Shown here: piece after piece, positions 1-5,688 of the stretch
How positions within the stretch are numbered: position 1 is the stretch's first letter
Layout: the number at the start of each line of letters is the position of its first letter
Assembly: GCA_947572235.1 (NCBI GenBank)
Contig: CANPBB010000008.1
Coordinates: 1-45,457 of the forward strand
Reading direction: 5' to 3'
From: an uncultured Clostridia bacterium
Lineage (GTDB): Bacteria; Bacillota; Clostridia; Oscillospirales; Oscillospiraceae
DNA: 45,457 nucleotides
The notes under the pieces: generated by a model
Told to the model about the DNA's origin: nothing
Databases searched by the model: none
What the model saw: only the letters and a program-made list of their open reading frames with translations
Translations under genes and position numbers: made by a program

Positions 1-73
1 TAAAAATCCTTTCTTGGCCCCCTCTGTAGAGAATACTTTCATGCGTTTGTCGTGTCAAAACGCCACTCCTGTC

Positions 74-102
74 TTGATAATATGCAGGGCGGTTGGTATA
101 AT
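74..102 (+). promoter_or_regulatory. Sigma-A promoter of the first gene
   Basis: TTGATA (74-79) and a perfect TATAAT (97-102) are separated by 17 bp. The predicted start is near 109, about 47 bp before the ATG at 156. Confidence 0.7.
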
Positions 103-155
103 AGAATTTTATATGGGATCAGAGAGAAGCGGATCGACAAAGGGGGTGGAGGGAT

Positions 156-722
156 ATGACTGGCAGCTCTATGGACTATCTGCCGACTCCCTGCGGAGCT
201 ATCGCGGTGACGGATGAGACGGGGCGGCGGGTTTCCTTCTCCCTGCGGGAGAACCCCTACAGTCCGGTATACTCCCTTTTCTATGGCACTATACAGGAGG
301 AGGCGCTTCGGCCGGACGCCAACTATTTGCTCTGCGTCCCCACCAGTACGCTGGCGATTGGGCACACCTACAGTATACGCCTTTTGGGCACTCCCCTGCA
401 CTTCGGAGGCAGTGATGAGCACACAGAGGCTGTCTCAGGGACCCTCTGCGGGTACAGTATCGCCATTGGGGCCTACGATCCCAACGATGAGGAGAAAATC
501 CGGCAGGCCGTCCGAAGGCTGGCGGCTGGGGAGGCCGCTGAGCCCTGCGACGAAAGCGGCTTTACGGGGTACACTTTGGAGCGTCTGGCGGACTGCGGGG
601 GCTTCTCCTTCCGCCTGCTGGATCGGTCAATGGCGGAGATTTTATTCGCTATTGCCTACGTTCAAAACGGGCGGGCTGCCCCGTTGGAGTATGAGGCGGC
701 GGTGGAGTTTTGGACGACGTAG
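156..722 (+). CDS. Hypothetical protein, 188 aa
   Basis: I do not recognise this protein. It is soluble, with no signal peptide or membrane segment, and it is rich in acidic residues and in G/Y/L-rich stretches that suggest a compact alpha/beta fold. No catalytic motif stands out. The ATG at 156 follows a purine-rich GGGGGTGGAGGG tract and a good promoter at 74-102; a second in-frame ATG at 171 is less well placed. Codon use is GC-rich like the housekeeping genes, unlike the AT-rich island that starts after its stop codon. It converges on rpsR, and both genes appear to have once shared a terminator (see 725-739). Confidence 0.75.
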   Translation: MTGSSMDYLPTPCGAIAVTDETGRRVSFSLRENPYSPVYSLFYGTIQEEALRPDANYLLCVPTSTLAIGHTYSIRLLGTPLHFGGSDEHTEAVSGTLCGYSIAIGAYDPNDEEKIRQAVRRLAAGEAAEPCDESGFTGYTLERLADCGGFSFRLLDRSMAEILFAIAYVQNGRAAPLEYEAAVEFWTT

Positions 723-724
723 CA

Positions 725-739
725 AAAAATAGACCGCCC
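725..739. repeat. Left arm of a split bidirectional terminator
   Basis: An A-tract followed by TAGACCGCCC starts two bases after the stop codon of the 156-722 gene. Its exact 15-base reverse complement lies at 2976-2990, two bases from the rpsR stop codon. Together the arms would form a GC stem flanked by A and T tracts, the usual form of a bidirectional intrinsic terminator between convergent genes. About 2.2 kb of AT-rich DNA now separates them. Confidence 0.65.
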
Positions 740-916
740 CAGTAGTAGTTATTCATAAAATAGTATCACAACAAGCCGATCAGGGTGGTTGTGATACAGG
801 AGCACAAATGGAGGCAGTACATGTTTGTGAATTTTCATGCGCTGTTTCGATTTGTTTCGACAATATAATATTTTTGTGGTATTATTATGGTAACAACTAA
901 CAAGGAGGGGCATTTG

Positions 917-1891
917 ATGTTTAATCTCAGTTTGACCGCTTGCAGTTTCCATTTGCGAAAAACCAATTCAAGAGGGAATACAAAAATCTTTAATTTAAAT
1001 ATGCCTCTTGCCATGCAAAAAGAAGATGGAACAGAGTGCAATTTTCAGGACTTATCAGAAATATTTGTTCAATTTTTTAAGACCTATGAGAGTCTTGTAA
1101 AAGATGATAATAAACAACAATCGTTTAGATGTGAATATAATGAAGATATTATTGAAACTGACGACTTCCGTATGTTCTACACAAGAATTTATTCGGGCGT
1201 ATATGGTAGTTCGTCTGATATTATTGATGGAAATACGCAAAAAGTCAAATATAAAAAGAAGTCATCGGATATAGACACAAGACCATTTTACTTAATGGTT
1301 GTTTTCCCAAAGGACAGCGAACGTGTGGTAGTTCAAAAGGGATTGTTCATCTTTCAAAATGTTGGTCAATTTGGTGTAAAAACAATAACTACCACTTTGA
1401 TGCAAGAATTCTTCTCGAATGAGTTTCATATCACACTTAAATGCAACACCATCTCACCCGATTTATTTGTTAAAAAAATAATACGGCAAGACAATATAAA
1501 AAAATTAGTGATGGTCAAAAATATTAAATCAAGTGATAACTCGGATAATGTAAGTAAGGGATATGGCTCAGAGATTCGGGAAATTGGTAATCTTTATTTT
1601 ACTGAAAAAATGTGGAGTCGTATGATGGATAAAATTCGATATGTGGCAGGTAGCCGTTACAATTTATTTGAATTTGAACAGACAGAATATGACAACTTAA
1701 AAGTAATCGTTGACATTGGCGGACGTACTCGAAAAATAAATTTACATAATATAGAAAACCTAAGTATTATCGAAGCTATACCAGATAAAATAAAAATGGC
1801 TGATGGACACCCTAATTTGACAATGCTAATTGAGCATTTTACAAAGGTCGCAACAGAATATTTAGATGAAATGGTGCTGAACATCGGTTAA
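917..1891 (+). CDS. Unrecognised 324-aa protein of a two-gene AT-rich cassette
   Basis: I do not recognise the family. The protein is soluble, with many K, N, D and I residues, as expected from AT-rich DNA. The central part (about residues 120-160) reads as a beta-rich segment ending in the pattern GLFIFQNVGQFGVKT, followed by a mixed helical region and an IVDIGGRTRKI-type strand near the C-terminus. I see no nuclease, kinase or NTPase signature. The start is the ATG at 917, because AAGGAGGGG (902-910) sits 6 bases upstream; a longer in-frame ATG at 887 lacks a ribosome site. The membrane-protein gene follows after 16 bp, so the two are probably co-transcribed. A soluble protein paired with a small multi-helix membrane protein on an island resembles some anti-phage systems, but that is only inference. 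Confidence 0.8.
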   Translation: MFNLSLTACSFHLRKTNSRGNTKIFNLNMPLAMQKEDGTECNFQDLSEIFVQFFKTYESLVKDDNKQQSFRCEYNEDIIETDDFRMFYTRIYSGVYGSSSDIIDGNTQKVKYKKKSSDIDTRPFYLMVVFPKDSERVVVQKGLFIFQNVGQFGVKTITTTLMQEFFSNEFHITLKCNTISPDLFVKKIIRQDNIKKLVMVKNIKSSDNSDNVSKGYGSEIREIGNLYFTEKMWSRMMDKIRYVAGSRYNLFEFEQTEYDNLKVIVDIGGRTRKINLHNIENLSIIEAIPDKIKMADGHPNLTMLIEHFTKVATEYLDEMVLNIG

Positions 1892-1907
1892 ACAGGAGGG
1901 GGGAGTT

Positions 1908-2447
1908 GTGAATAATGCATCTATTATTTTATTTATAGTTGGAATGGTTGTTTCAATTTTTAGTTTTTGCCTGAAAATGAGTAATTTTCTTGATGTGCGC
2001 TCAATATTTTTTGAACACTTCAGAGTATTTAAAGGTAATCCGTTGCAGCTTGTAAGTATTTTTTTTGTTCCTGTGTTATTTTCTATCAGTATCTTAAATG
2101 TACATTGTGTAAATAACGAAATATTGAATAATCTCAACATAGTTTTATCAATTCTCATAGCTATGTTTTTTTCCACACTTAGCATTTTATGTGCATTTGC
2201 AGATAGAGACAATAAGAATTCAAGCTATAAGAAACTTTTAAAAGAGACATTTAATGCAACAATTTTTGAGGCACTTATCTGTCTGCTATTGCTTTTTATT
2301 TCATTTGTTACTCTATTTATTGGAGAATTTAAGCAGTCGTTGTATTTAGAAATAATTAGTGGAATTATATACTATTTGGCGATTGTAGCTGTGCTGAATA
2401 TTTTGGTGATTATAAAACGACTTAAAGTTCTTTTTGAGAACAAATAG
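1908..2447 (+). CDS. Five-helix membrane protein, second gene of the cassette
   Basis: This 179-aa protein is mostly hydrophobic, with five likely membrane helices at about residues 5-22, 47-65, 76-97, 118-138 and 146-170. A charged loop (about 98-117, with Lys/Asp/Asn/Arg) lies between helices 3 and 4, and the tail is basic. It starts with GTG at 1908 behind AGGAGGGGGG (1894-1904), only 16 bp after the stop of the upstream gene, so translation is probably coupled. I do not recognise the family. In defence-type pairs such membrane proteins are often effectors or anchors for the soluble partner; the Kiwa pair KwaA/KwaB is one example of similar layout, though the gene order here is reversed and I see no sequence match. 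Confidence 0.8.
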   Translation: MNNASIILFIVGMVVSIFSFCLKMSNFLDVRSIFFEHFRVFKGNPLQLVSIFFVPVLFSISILNVHCVNNEILNNLNIVLSILIAMFFSTLSILCAFADRDNKNSSYKKLLKETFNATIFEALICLLLLFISFVTLFIGEFKQSLYLEIISGIIYYLAIVAVLNILVIIKRLKVLFENK

Positions 2448-2698
2448 GAAATAACGATGTTATGCAGTAAAACGCCATTTTGAGTGGTACGAGTATAAAT
2501 CCCTTGTCTACCCTCATTATGCCTTTACAATGCCGCATAGATACAGGCTTTCCCGACCTCTATTACGTGACACAAAACCCCATAGTTTAGAGAGGGTGCA
2601 ACCGGATAGACCGCTTGCGCCCTCTTGACTGCCCCATAGCAAGGACATGAAAAACCGTTAAGAGCAGCACAGCGTTCATCTTGACCCTTGACGGCTTT
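2448..2698. other. Non-coding debris of the island
   Basis: No reading frame of useful length is present. The text (for example the runs around 2570-2700) resembles intergenic sequence of conjugative or mobilizable elements of Firmicutes, in decayed form. Confidence 0.35.
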
Positions 2699-2764
2699 TC
2701 ATAACTTTGCTACTTGCTTGGCGGTATCGTCTGTGATTGCCCTTTTAATCACTTCTACGAACAG
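2699..2764 (-). pseudogene. C-terminal fragment of an element-encoded protein
   Basis: On the minus strand this reads as about 21 residues ending VIKRAITDDTAKQVAKL, followed by a stop. It has the look of a genuine C-terminus from a mobile-element protein but is cut off upstream, next to the recombinase remnant on the other strand. The family is not identified. Confidence 0.25.
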
Positions 2765-2916
2765 GGGCAGGAAGAACCGCGGGAAAAGCGGTATATGTCT
2801 ATGATCCCGACAAGTCAAGCGGACATAGGGAACGGCAGATTGACATTTCCTATGACCTTGTGAGGATACTTCCCATTTCCTTGCTTAATGTCCTGTCAAA
2901 CGAGGAAACGGCATAG
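2761..2916 (+). pseudogene. C-terminal remnant of a large serine recombinase
   Basis: The plus strand is open for about 51 codons and includes VYVYDPDKSSGHRERQIDI, followed by a stop at 2914-2916. The DPDKSSGHR-QID pattern matches the C-terminus (DUF4368 region) of TndX-type site-specific recombinases of Clostridia. The catalytic resolvase domain and the long middle domain are absent, so this is a dead fragment. It supports the view that the island arrived on a serine-recombinase element. A small hairpin (2910-2929, GGCATAGC with a CAAA loop) overlaps the stop. Confidence 0.5.
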
Positions 2917-2975
2917 CCAAAGCTATGCCATTTCCCAAAAACAATCTTATGCTGTTTTATGAGTGGTACCCAAAT

Positions 2976-2990
2976 GGGCGGTCTATTTTT
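2976..2990. repeat. Right arm of the split bidirectional terminator
   Basis: GGGCGGTCTA followed by a T-tract; exact reverse complement of 725-739. On the minus strand it directly follows the rpsR stop codon. Confidence 0.65.
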
Positions 2991-2992
2991 CT

Positions 2993-3244
2993 TTACTCTG
3001 TCACGTAGGGCAGCAGGGCGATCTGACGGGCGCGCTTGATGGCCTCGGTCAGCTGGCGCTGGTGCATGGCGCAGGTGCCGGTGGTCCGGCGGGGCAGGAT
3101 CTTGGAGCGCTCGGAGATGAAGCGGCGCAGCTTGGCGGCGTCCTTATAGTCGATGTGCTCGCACTTGTCCACGCAGAACTGGCAGACCTTTTTGCGCTTG
3201 CGGTTCATGGGACGGGCGGGTCTATTTTCGCGTTCCATAGCCAT
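2993..3244 (-). CDS. rpsR: 30S ribosomal protein S18
   Basis: S18 binds the platform of the small ribosomal subunit beside S6. The 83-aa product has the family core: the conserved [22 protein letters not shown] segment and the basic [21 protein letters not shown]-terminus. It also has a Cys-rich N-terminal part (CQFC and a further Cys) typical of the zinc-binding form of S18. The first ATG (3242-3244) has TCCTCC on the plus strand at 3252-3257, giving a 7-base spacing; a second ATG two codons in is too far. It is the last gene of the rpsF-ssb-rpsR operon, the usual Firmicutes order. Its ancestral terminator appears to have been split by the island (2976-2990). Confidence 0.97.
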   Translation of the reverse strand: MAMERENRPARPMNRKRKKVCQFCVDKCEHIDYKDAAKLRRFISERSKILPRRTTGTCAMHQRQLTEAIKRARQIALLPYVTE

Positions 3245-3272
3245 GGAAGGTTCCTCCTATTCAAAGTTTGGT

Positions 3273-3734
3273 TCAGAACGGCAGCTCGCCGTCCTGATCA
3301 TCCAGCTCCGCAAAGCCGGAGGGCGCGGCGCTGTAGCCGCTGTTGGGGGCACTGTAGGCAGGGGCGGAGCCGTAGGCAGGGGGAGCATCGTAACCCCCCG
3401 GCGCGCTGTCGCGCCTGGAGTCACCGAAGTACACATTGTCGGCGTAAACCTCGGCGCTGCGGCGCTTGTTCCCCTCCCGGTCGGTCCAGTCGCGGATCTG
3501 CAGGCGGCCCTCCACCACGGCCATGCGGCCTTTGGCGAAGTACTTGCAGACGAACTCCGCCGTCTGGCGCCAAGCCACAATGTCGATGAAATCCGTCTCC
3601 TTCTCGCCGTTCTGGCTCTTAAAGTCCCGGTCTACGGCCAAGGAGAAGGAGGTTACAGGGATATTGCTCTGGGTGTGGCGCAGCTCAGGGTCACGGGTCA
3701 GGCGGCCCATGAGGATGATGCGGTTGAGCGACAT
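3273..3734 (-). CDS. ssb: Single-stranded DNA-binding protein
   Basis: SSB coats single-stranded DNA in replication, repair and recombination. The 153-aa protein has the N-terminal OB fold (MSLNRIILMGRLTRDPELR through the EGRLQIRDWTDREGN region, about residues 1-105). A flexible Gly/Pro/Tyr/Ala-rich linker (about 106-142) follows, and the acidic tail ends DDQDGELPF, the tip that recruits partner proteins. It lies between rpsF and rpsR, 13 bp after the rpsF stop, with GGGGAGG as ribosome site. Confidence 0.97.
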   Translation of the reverse strand: MSLNRIILMGRLTRDPELRHTQSNIPVTSFSLAVDRDFKSQNGEKETDFIDIVAWRQTAEFVCKYFAKGRMAVVEGRLQIRDWTDREGNKRRSAEVYADNVYFGDSRRDSAPGGYDAPPAYGSAPAYSAPNSGYSAAPSGFAELDDQDGELPF

Positions 3735-3747
3735 AGTGTGCCTCCCC

Positions 3748-4044
3748 TTACAGGTCCTTGCAGACGATCATGGAACGCAGGATACCGTCGGTAATCCCTA
3801 AGACACGGTCCAGTTCTCTGGGGAAGTTGGGCTCGCTGGTGAAGGACATGAGGACATAGTGGCCCTCGGTCTTGTAGTTGATGGCGTAGGCCAAGCGGCG
3901 CTTGCCCCACTCCTCAACCTCAACAGCGGTAGCGTTCTGCTCAGCGAGGGTCTTGAACTTCTCCACCGTGGCGGCCACGGCCTCCTCGCCTTGGGCGGGG
4001 TCGATGATATAGACGACCTCATAATTCGCGGATACTTTTGCCAT
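3748..4044 (-). CDS. rpsF: 30S ribosomal protein S6
   Basis: S6 pairs with S18 on the small-subunit platform. The 98-aa protein shows the family pattern: YEVVYIIDP near the N-terminus, EWGKRRLAYAINYKTEGHYVLM in the middle and FPRELDRVLGITDGILRSMIV at the end. The ATG at 4042-4044 has AGGAGGTGC just upstream; a longer open frame reaches further but lacks a ribosome site. First gene of the rpsF-ssb-rpsR operon, driven by the promoter at 4127-4154. Confidence 0.97.
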   Translation of the reverse strand: MAKVSANYEVVYIIDPAQGEEAVAATVEKFKTLAEQNATAVEVEEWGKRRLAYAINYKTEGHYVLMSFTSEPNFPRELDRVLGITDGILRSMIVCKDL

Positions 4045-4126
4045 TGTTGTTGCACCTCCTTTTGGACGGATGGCCCCCGCTCGACGGCGGGAGCAAGGAT
4101 ATTGCCTGCGGAACGCAAGCTTTATT

Positions 4127-4154
4127 ATTATATAGGAATCTTTGGGAAAGTCAA
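4127..4154 (-). promoter_or_regulatory. Sigma-A promoter of rpsF-ssb-rpsR
   Basis: On the minus strand TTGACT (4149-4154) and TATAAT (4127-4132) are 16 bp apart. The leader to the rpsF ATG is about 75 nt. Confidence 0.8.
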
Positions 4155-4162
4155 TAGGATTT

Positions 4163-4196
4163 TGCAAAAAAGCCGGGGAATTGTGCAAAAAAGCCG
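4163..4196. repeat. Direct repeat upstream of the rpsF promoter
   Basis: TGCAAAAAAGCCG occurs at 4163-4175 and again at 4184-4196. The copies are 21 bp apart, about two helical turns, just upstream of the rpsF -35 box. This could be an A-tract UP-like element or a protein site. Confidence 0.35.
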
Positions 4197-4319
4197 AGGA
4201 GGCTGGGATGGAAGGGGGACAGACCCCGGTTGGAGGGGGCTCCGGGCCCTTCCGGTCGGTTTAAGAGAGGCGTTCAGCGCATTTGAAACAGAGATTGAAA
4301 AATATATTTTGGAAACCTA

Positions 4320-4348
4320 TTGACAAATGGCGAAATTTTGGGTATCAT
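4320..4348 (+). promoter_or_regulatory. Promoter of the tRNA pair
   Basis: TTGACA (4320-4325), a 17-bp spacer and TATCAT (4343-4348) lie about 30 bp before the mature 5' end of tRNA-Met. Confidence 0.8.
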
Positions 4349-4377
4349 AATTCCTGCCCGTTCGGGAGACAATCTAT

Positions 4378-4454
4378 GGCGGCGTAGCTCAGTTGGCTAG
4401 AGCATTCGGTTCATACCCGAAGTGTCACCGGTTCAAATCCAGTCGCCGCTACCA
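4378..4454 (+). tRNA. tRNA-Met(CAT), elongator type
   Basis: A 77-nt cloverleaf with encoded CCA. The acceptor stem GGCGGCG pairs with CGCCGCT through one G-U pair. The anticodon stem TTCGG/CCGAA holds the loop TTCATAC, and the T loop is GGTTCAAATCC. There is no initiator-type GGG/CCC anticodon stem or 1-72 mismatch, so this is an elongator. A tRNA-Ile2 read as CAT with lysidine cannot be fully excluded but the body looks like Met. Confidence 0.93.
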
Positions 4455-4458
4455 GTAC

Positions 4459-4486
4459 TGTAAACCTGCCGTATGGCAGGTTTACA
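4459..4486 (+). other. Perfect 12-bp hairpin between two tRNAs
   Basis: TGTAAACCTGCC, loop GTAT and its exact complement fill the spacer between the two tRNAs. No T-run follows, so it is more likely a processing signal or spacer structure than a terminator. Confidence 0.6.
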
Positions 4487-4491
4487 TATAT

Positions 4492-4566
4492 GGCCCGTTG
4501 GTCAAGTGGTTAAGACACCGCCCTTTCACGGCGGTAACACGAGTTCGAGTCTCGTACGGGTCACCA
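4492..4566 (+). tRNA. tRNA-Glu(TTC)
   Basis: A 75-nt cloverleaf with encoded CCA. The acceptor stem is GGCCCGT/ACGGGTC. The anticodon stem CCGCC/GGCGG holds the loop CTTTCAC with anticodon TTC, and the T arm contains GTTCGAGTC. It lies 37 bp after tRNA-Met in the same transcript. Confidence 0.95.
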
Positions 4567-4571
4567 GAAAA

Positions 4572-4598
4572 GGCGCGCCGCTCTGCGGTGCGCCTTTT
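4572..4598 (+). terminator. Intrinsic terminator after the tRNAs
   Basis: GGCGCGCCGC and GCGGTGCGCC pair around a TCT loop and are followed by TTTT. A wider 14-bp perfect stem (4563-4576 with 4590-4603) would also pair the encoded ACCA end. Confidence 0.75.
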
Positions 4599-4646
4599 CT
4601 GGTGGCTTGGCAGGCGGCCATTCAGGCGATTTAGGCGGACAGGCGC

Positions 4647-4675
4647 TTGACAAGGGGGCGGGACACCGCTATAAT
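4647..4675 (+). promoter_or_regulatory. Perfect consensus promoter of the antisense RNA
   Basis: TTGACA (4647-4652), exactly 17 bp, TATAAT (4670-4675). No gene follows on this strand; the transcript would run toward the 3' end of the toxin gene. Confidence 0.85.
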
Positions 4676-4681
4676 AAAAGC

Positions 4682-4768
4682 AGAAGGGCGGCTGCGACAA
4701 GCGGTTAGTCCCTATTGTAGTGTCAAGGAATGACCGCTACCGTGGACTGGGGGCGGTCATTTCCTTTT
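4682..4768 (+). ncRNA. Putative antitoxin antisense RNA
   Basis: Predicted from the perfect promoter at 4647-4675 to a hairpin-plus-T-run (arms 4725-4737 and 4753-4766, T4 at 4765-4768), so about 87 nt. Its 3' end overlaps the last codons of the small toxin gene on the other strand, so it is complementary to the toxin mRNA 3' region. It also carries GCGGTTAGTCCC (4701-4712), a 12-mer present in the same sense in the toxin mRNA leader. A convergent RNA pair with overlapping 3' ends is typical of Firmicutes type I toxin-antitoxin loci such as txpA/ratA. RNA data are absent. Confidence 0.6.
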
Positions 4769-4843
4769 GCATATCTGGAGGACCAGAGACGCAAAGCTGA
4801 TTAGCATGATGGTGTAAGCAATAAGCTCGCCATATGTAACCAT
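4757..4843 (-). CDS. Small hydrophobic type I toxin-like peptide (Hol_Tox-like)
   Basis: The 28-residue product begins MVTYGELIAYTIML, runs through one membrane helix (about residues 6-23) and ends in a basic ICKRK tail. This matches the pattern of the putative holin-like toxin family (MVTY-x-x-L at the start, CK-rich end), whose members are small membrane toxins neutralised by antisense RNAs. The ATG at 4843 has AAGGGGGG 6 bases upstream; another ATG two codons earlier (4849) abuts that ribosome site and is unlikely. The gene has its own perfect promoter (4935-4963) and a leader of about 85 nt with a stem (4861-4868 with 4874-4881) near the ribosome site. Confidence 0.75.
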   Translation of the reverse strand: MVTYGELIAYTIMLISFASLVLQICKRK

Positions 4844-4888
4844 AGCCATCCCCCCTTTCCGGGGGATGAGGTGCATCCCCCTAAATGG

Positions 4889-4900
4889 GGGACTAACCGC
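4889..4900 (-). repeat. 12-mer shared by toxin leader and antisense RNA
   Basis: On the minus strand this reads GCGGTTAGTCCC, identical to 4701-4712 on the plus strand, with further similarity on both sides. Because the two RNAs are transcribed in opposite directions, both carry the same sense sequence. Confidence 0.6.
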
Positions 4901-4934
4901 CTGCCGTTTGTGCAGCGTCCTGCTGCTGGAAGGT

Positions 4935-4963
4935 ATTATATCGGTACTGTCGCTTCTTGTCAA
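4935..4963 (-). promoter_or_regulatory. Perfect consensus promoter of the toxin gene
   Basis: On the minus strand TTGACA (4958-4963), 17 bp and TATAAT (4935-4940). It directs transcription toward the Hol_Tox-like gene. Confidence 0.85.
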
Positions 4964-4969
4964 ATGGAG

Positions 4970-5004
4970 CAGCTCTGGAGTATATGCTCCAAAGCTGTTT
5001 TTTT
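4970..5004 (+). terminator. Intrinsic terminator
   Basis: CAGCTCTGGAG, loop TATATG, CTCCAAAGCTG (one mismatch) followed by seven T. It insulates the toxin locus from the downstream regulators. Confidence 0.75.
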
Positions 5005-5033
5005 ATACTTTTCATCTCTATGTTTCCTCCGCT

Positions 5034-5076
5034 TTAACCTGATATAGGTTGGAATAACAAACCTATATCAGGTTAA
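5034..5076. promoter_or_regulatory. Large inverted repeat, likely operator
   Basis: Two exact 17-bp arms (5034-5050 and 5060-5076) flank a 9-bp spacer. Each arm contains AACCT-N5-AGGTT, itself a palindrome, so two dimer sites lie side by side before the first XRE gene. Autoregulation by that protein is the simplest reading. A second palindrome (5081-5104) covers the ribosome site. Confidence 0.65.
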
Positions 5077-5105
5077 GATATACTCCTCACCGAGGTGAGA
5101 AGTAT

Positions 5106-5330
5106 ATGTATCCAATGCTCCGCGCTATGCGGGAAGATCATGACTGGAACCAGACCGAACTGGCGCAAAAGTTAGGTATGTCCCAGACGGGCTATTCCAA
5201 ATATGAGATCGGCGAAAATGACGTGCCAACAGCAATTTTGATTCAACTGGCGGAAATTTACCGGACCAGCGTCGACTACCTCTTAGGTCTCGCCGATGAC
5301 CCGTGGCCCTATCCGCGAAAGAGACAATAA
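5106..5330 (+). CDS. Small XRE-family regulator (first of a tandem pair)
   Basis: This 74-aa protein is almost entirely one helix-turn-helix domain: LRAMREDHDWNQTELAQKLGMSQTGYSKYEIGEN (residues about 5-38) is the XRE core with the recognition helix near SQTGYSKYE. The dimerisation helix segment AILIQLAEIYRTSVDYLLGL and a short DDPWPYPR tail follow. The ATG at 5106 lies behind GAGGTGAG. A strong inverted repeat (5034-5076) directly upstream suggests autoregulation. The next gene encodes a paralogue with the same DYLLGL-x-DDP-x-PYPR ending, so the pair probably arose by duplication. Confidence 0.88.
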   Translation: MYPMLRAMREDHDWNQTELAQKLGMSQTGYSKYEIGENDVPTAILIQLAEIYRTSVDYLLGLADDPWPYPRKRQ

Positions 5331-5378
5331 CTCCCTTCCAACCAAGGGTGAACTTGGCTCAAATGCGGATTTCCATAC

Positions 5379-5430
5379 ATAAATGTCAGAATTCCTGTCA
5401 TAATATGATGTCGGGATTTCTGACATTTAT
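5379..5430. promoter_or_regulatory. Inverted repeat before the second XRE gene
   Basis: ATAAATGTCAGAA (5379-5391) and its exact complement (5418-5430) flank a partly symmetric centre around 5396-5413. The sequence differs from the operator of the first gene, implying that the paralogues diverged in specificity. Confidence 0.6.
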
Positions 5431-5454
5431 ACTCTTTGCCATGGAGGTGATCCC

Positions 5455-5688
5455 ATGGCAAGATATCCGAACATCCGCAATCTGCGGGAAGACCACGACT
5501 TGCGGCAGCAACAGATGGCAGAGCTGCTCCATATCAGCCGAACCTCCTACTGTGCACATGAGAATGGGGTCAGCGAGTTTTCGCCGGAGCAGCTGATTCA
5601 ACTGGCAGAGTTCTACCAGACCAGTGTCGACTACCTCTTGGGTCTCACCGATGACCCGCGGCCCTATCCGCGGAGGAAGCGGAGATGA
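5455..5688 (+). CDS. Small XRE-family regulator (second of a tandem pair)
   Basis: This 77-aa helix-turn-helix protein is a paralogue of its upstream neighbour. The HTH (about residues 7-40) contains REDHDLRQQQMAELLHISR and the recognition helix region TSYCAHENG, followed by QLIQLAEFYQTSVDYLLGL and a DDPRPYPRRKRR tail. The ribosome site GGAGGTGAT precedes the ATG at 5455. Its stop overlaps the comF start as ATGA, so comF may be translationally coupled and share its regulation. The target is unknown; the inverted repeat at 5379-5430 is the obvious candidate. Confidence 0.88.
   Translation: MARYPNIRNLREDHDLRQQQMAELLHISRTSYCAHENGVSEFSPEQLIQLAEFYQTSVDYLLGLTDDPRPYPRRKRR

Larger units (their letters stand above)
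741..2975. mobile_element. AT-rich genomic island (degenerate mobile element)
   Basis: This segment is far more AT-rich than both flanks. It holds a two-gene cassette (917-2447), a C-terminal serine-recombinase remnant (2761-2916) and other debris, and it interrupts an inverted repeat shared by two convergent host genes. Its ends carry an imperfect inverted repeat: 754-766 matches the reverse complement of 2949-2961 at 11 of 13 positions. A hairpin at 763-797 (10-bp arms) lies at the left end, and the motif TGAGTGGTAC occurs at 2481-2490 and again at 2960-2969 near the right end. The element looks decayed rather than active, because only the tail of a recombinase remains. Confidence 0.6.

Noticed and set aside
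917-2447. Naming the island cassette as Kiwa
   Set aside because: Kiwa has the membrane gene first and a DUF4868 partner. The order here is reversed, the helix count differs and I see no shared motif.
4163-4196. CRISPR-like repeats
   Set aside because: Only two short copies without spacer-like units; no array or cas gene is present anywhere in the window.
4701-4900. par/fst-type complementary repeats in the toxin locus
   Set aside because: The repeated 12-mer is in the same sense in both RNAs, so it does not pair between them as DRa/DRb do in par.
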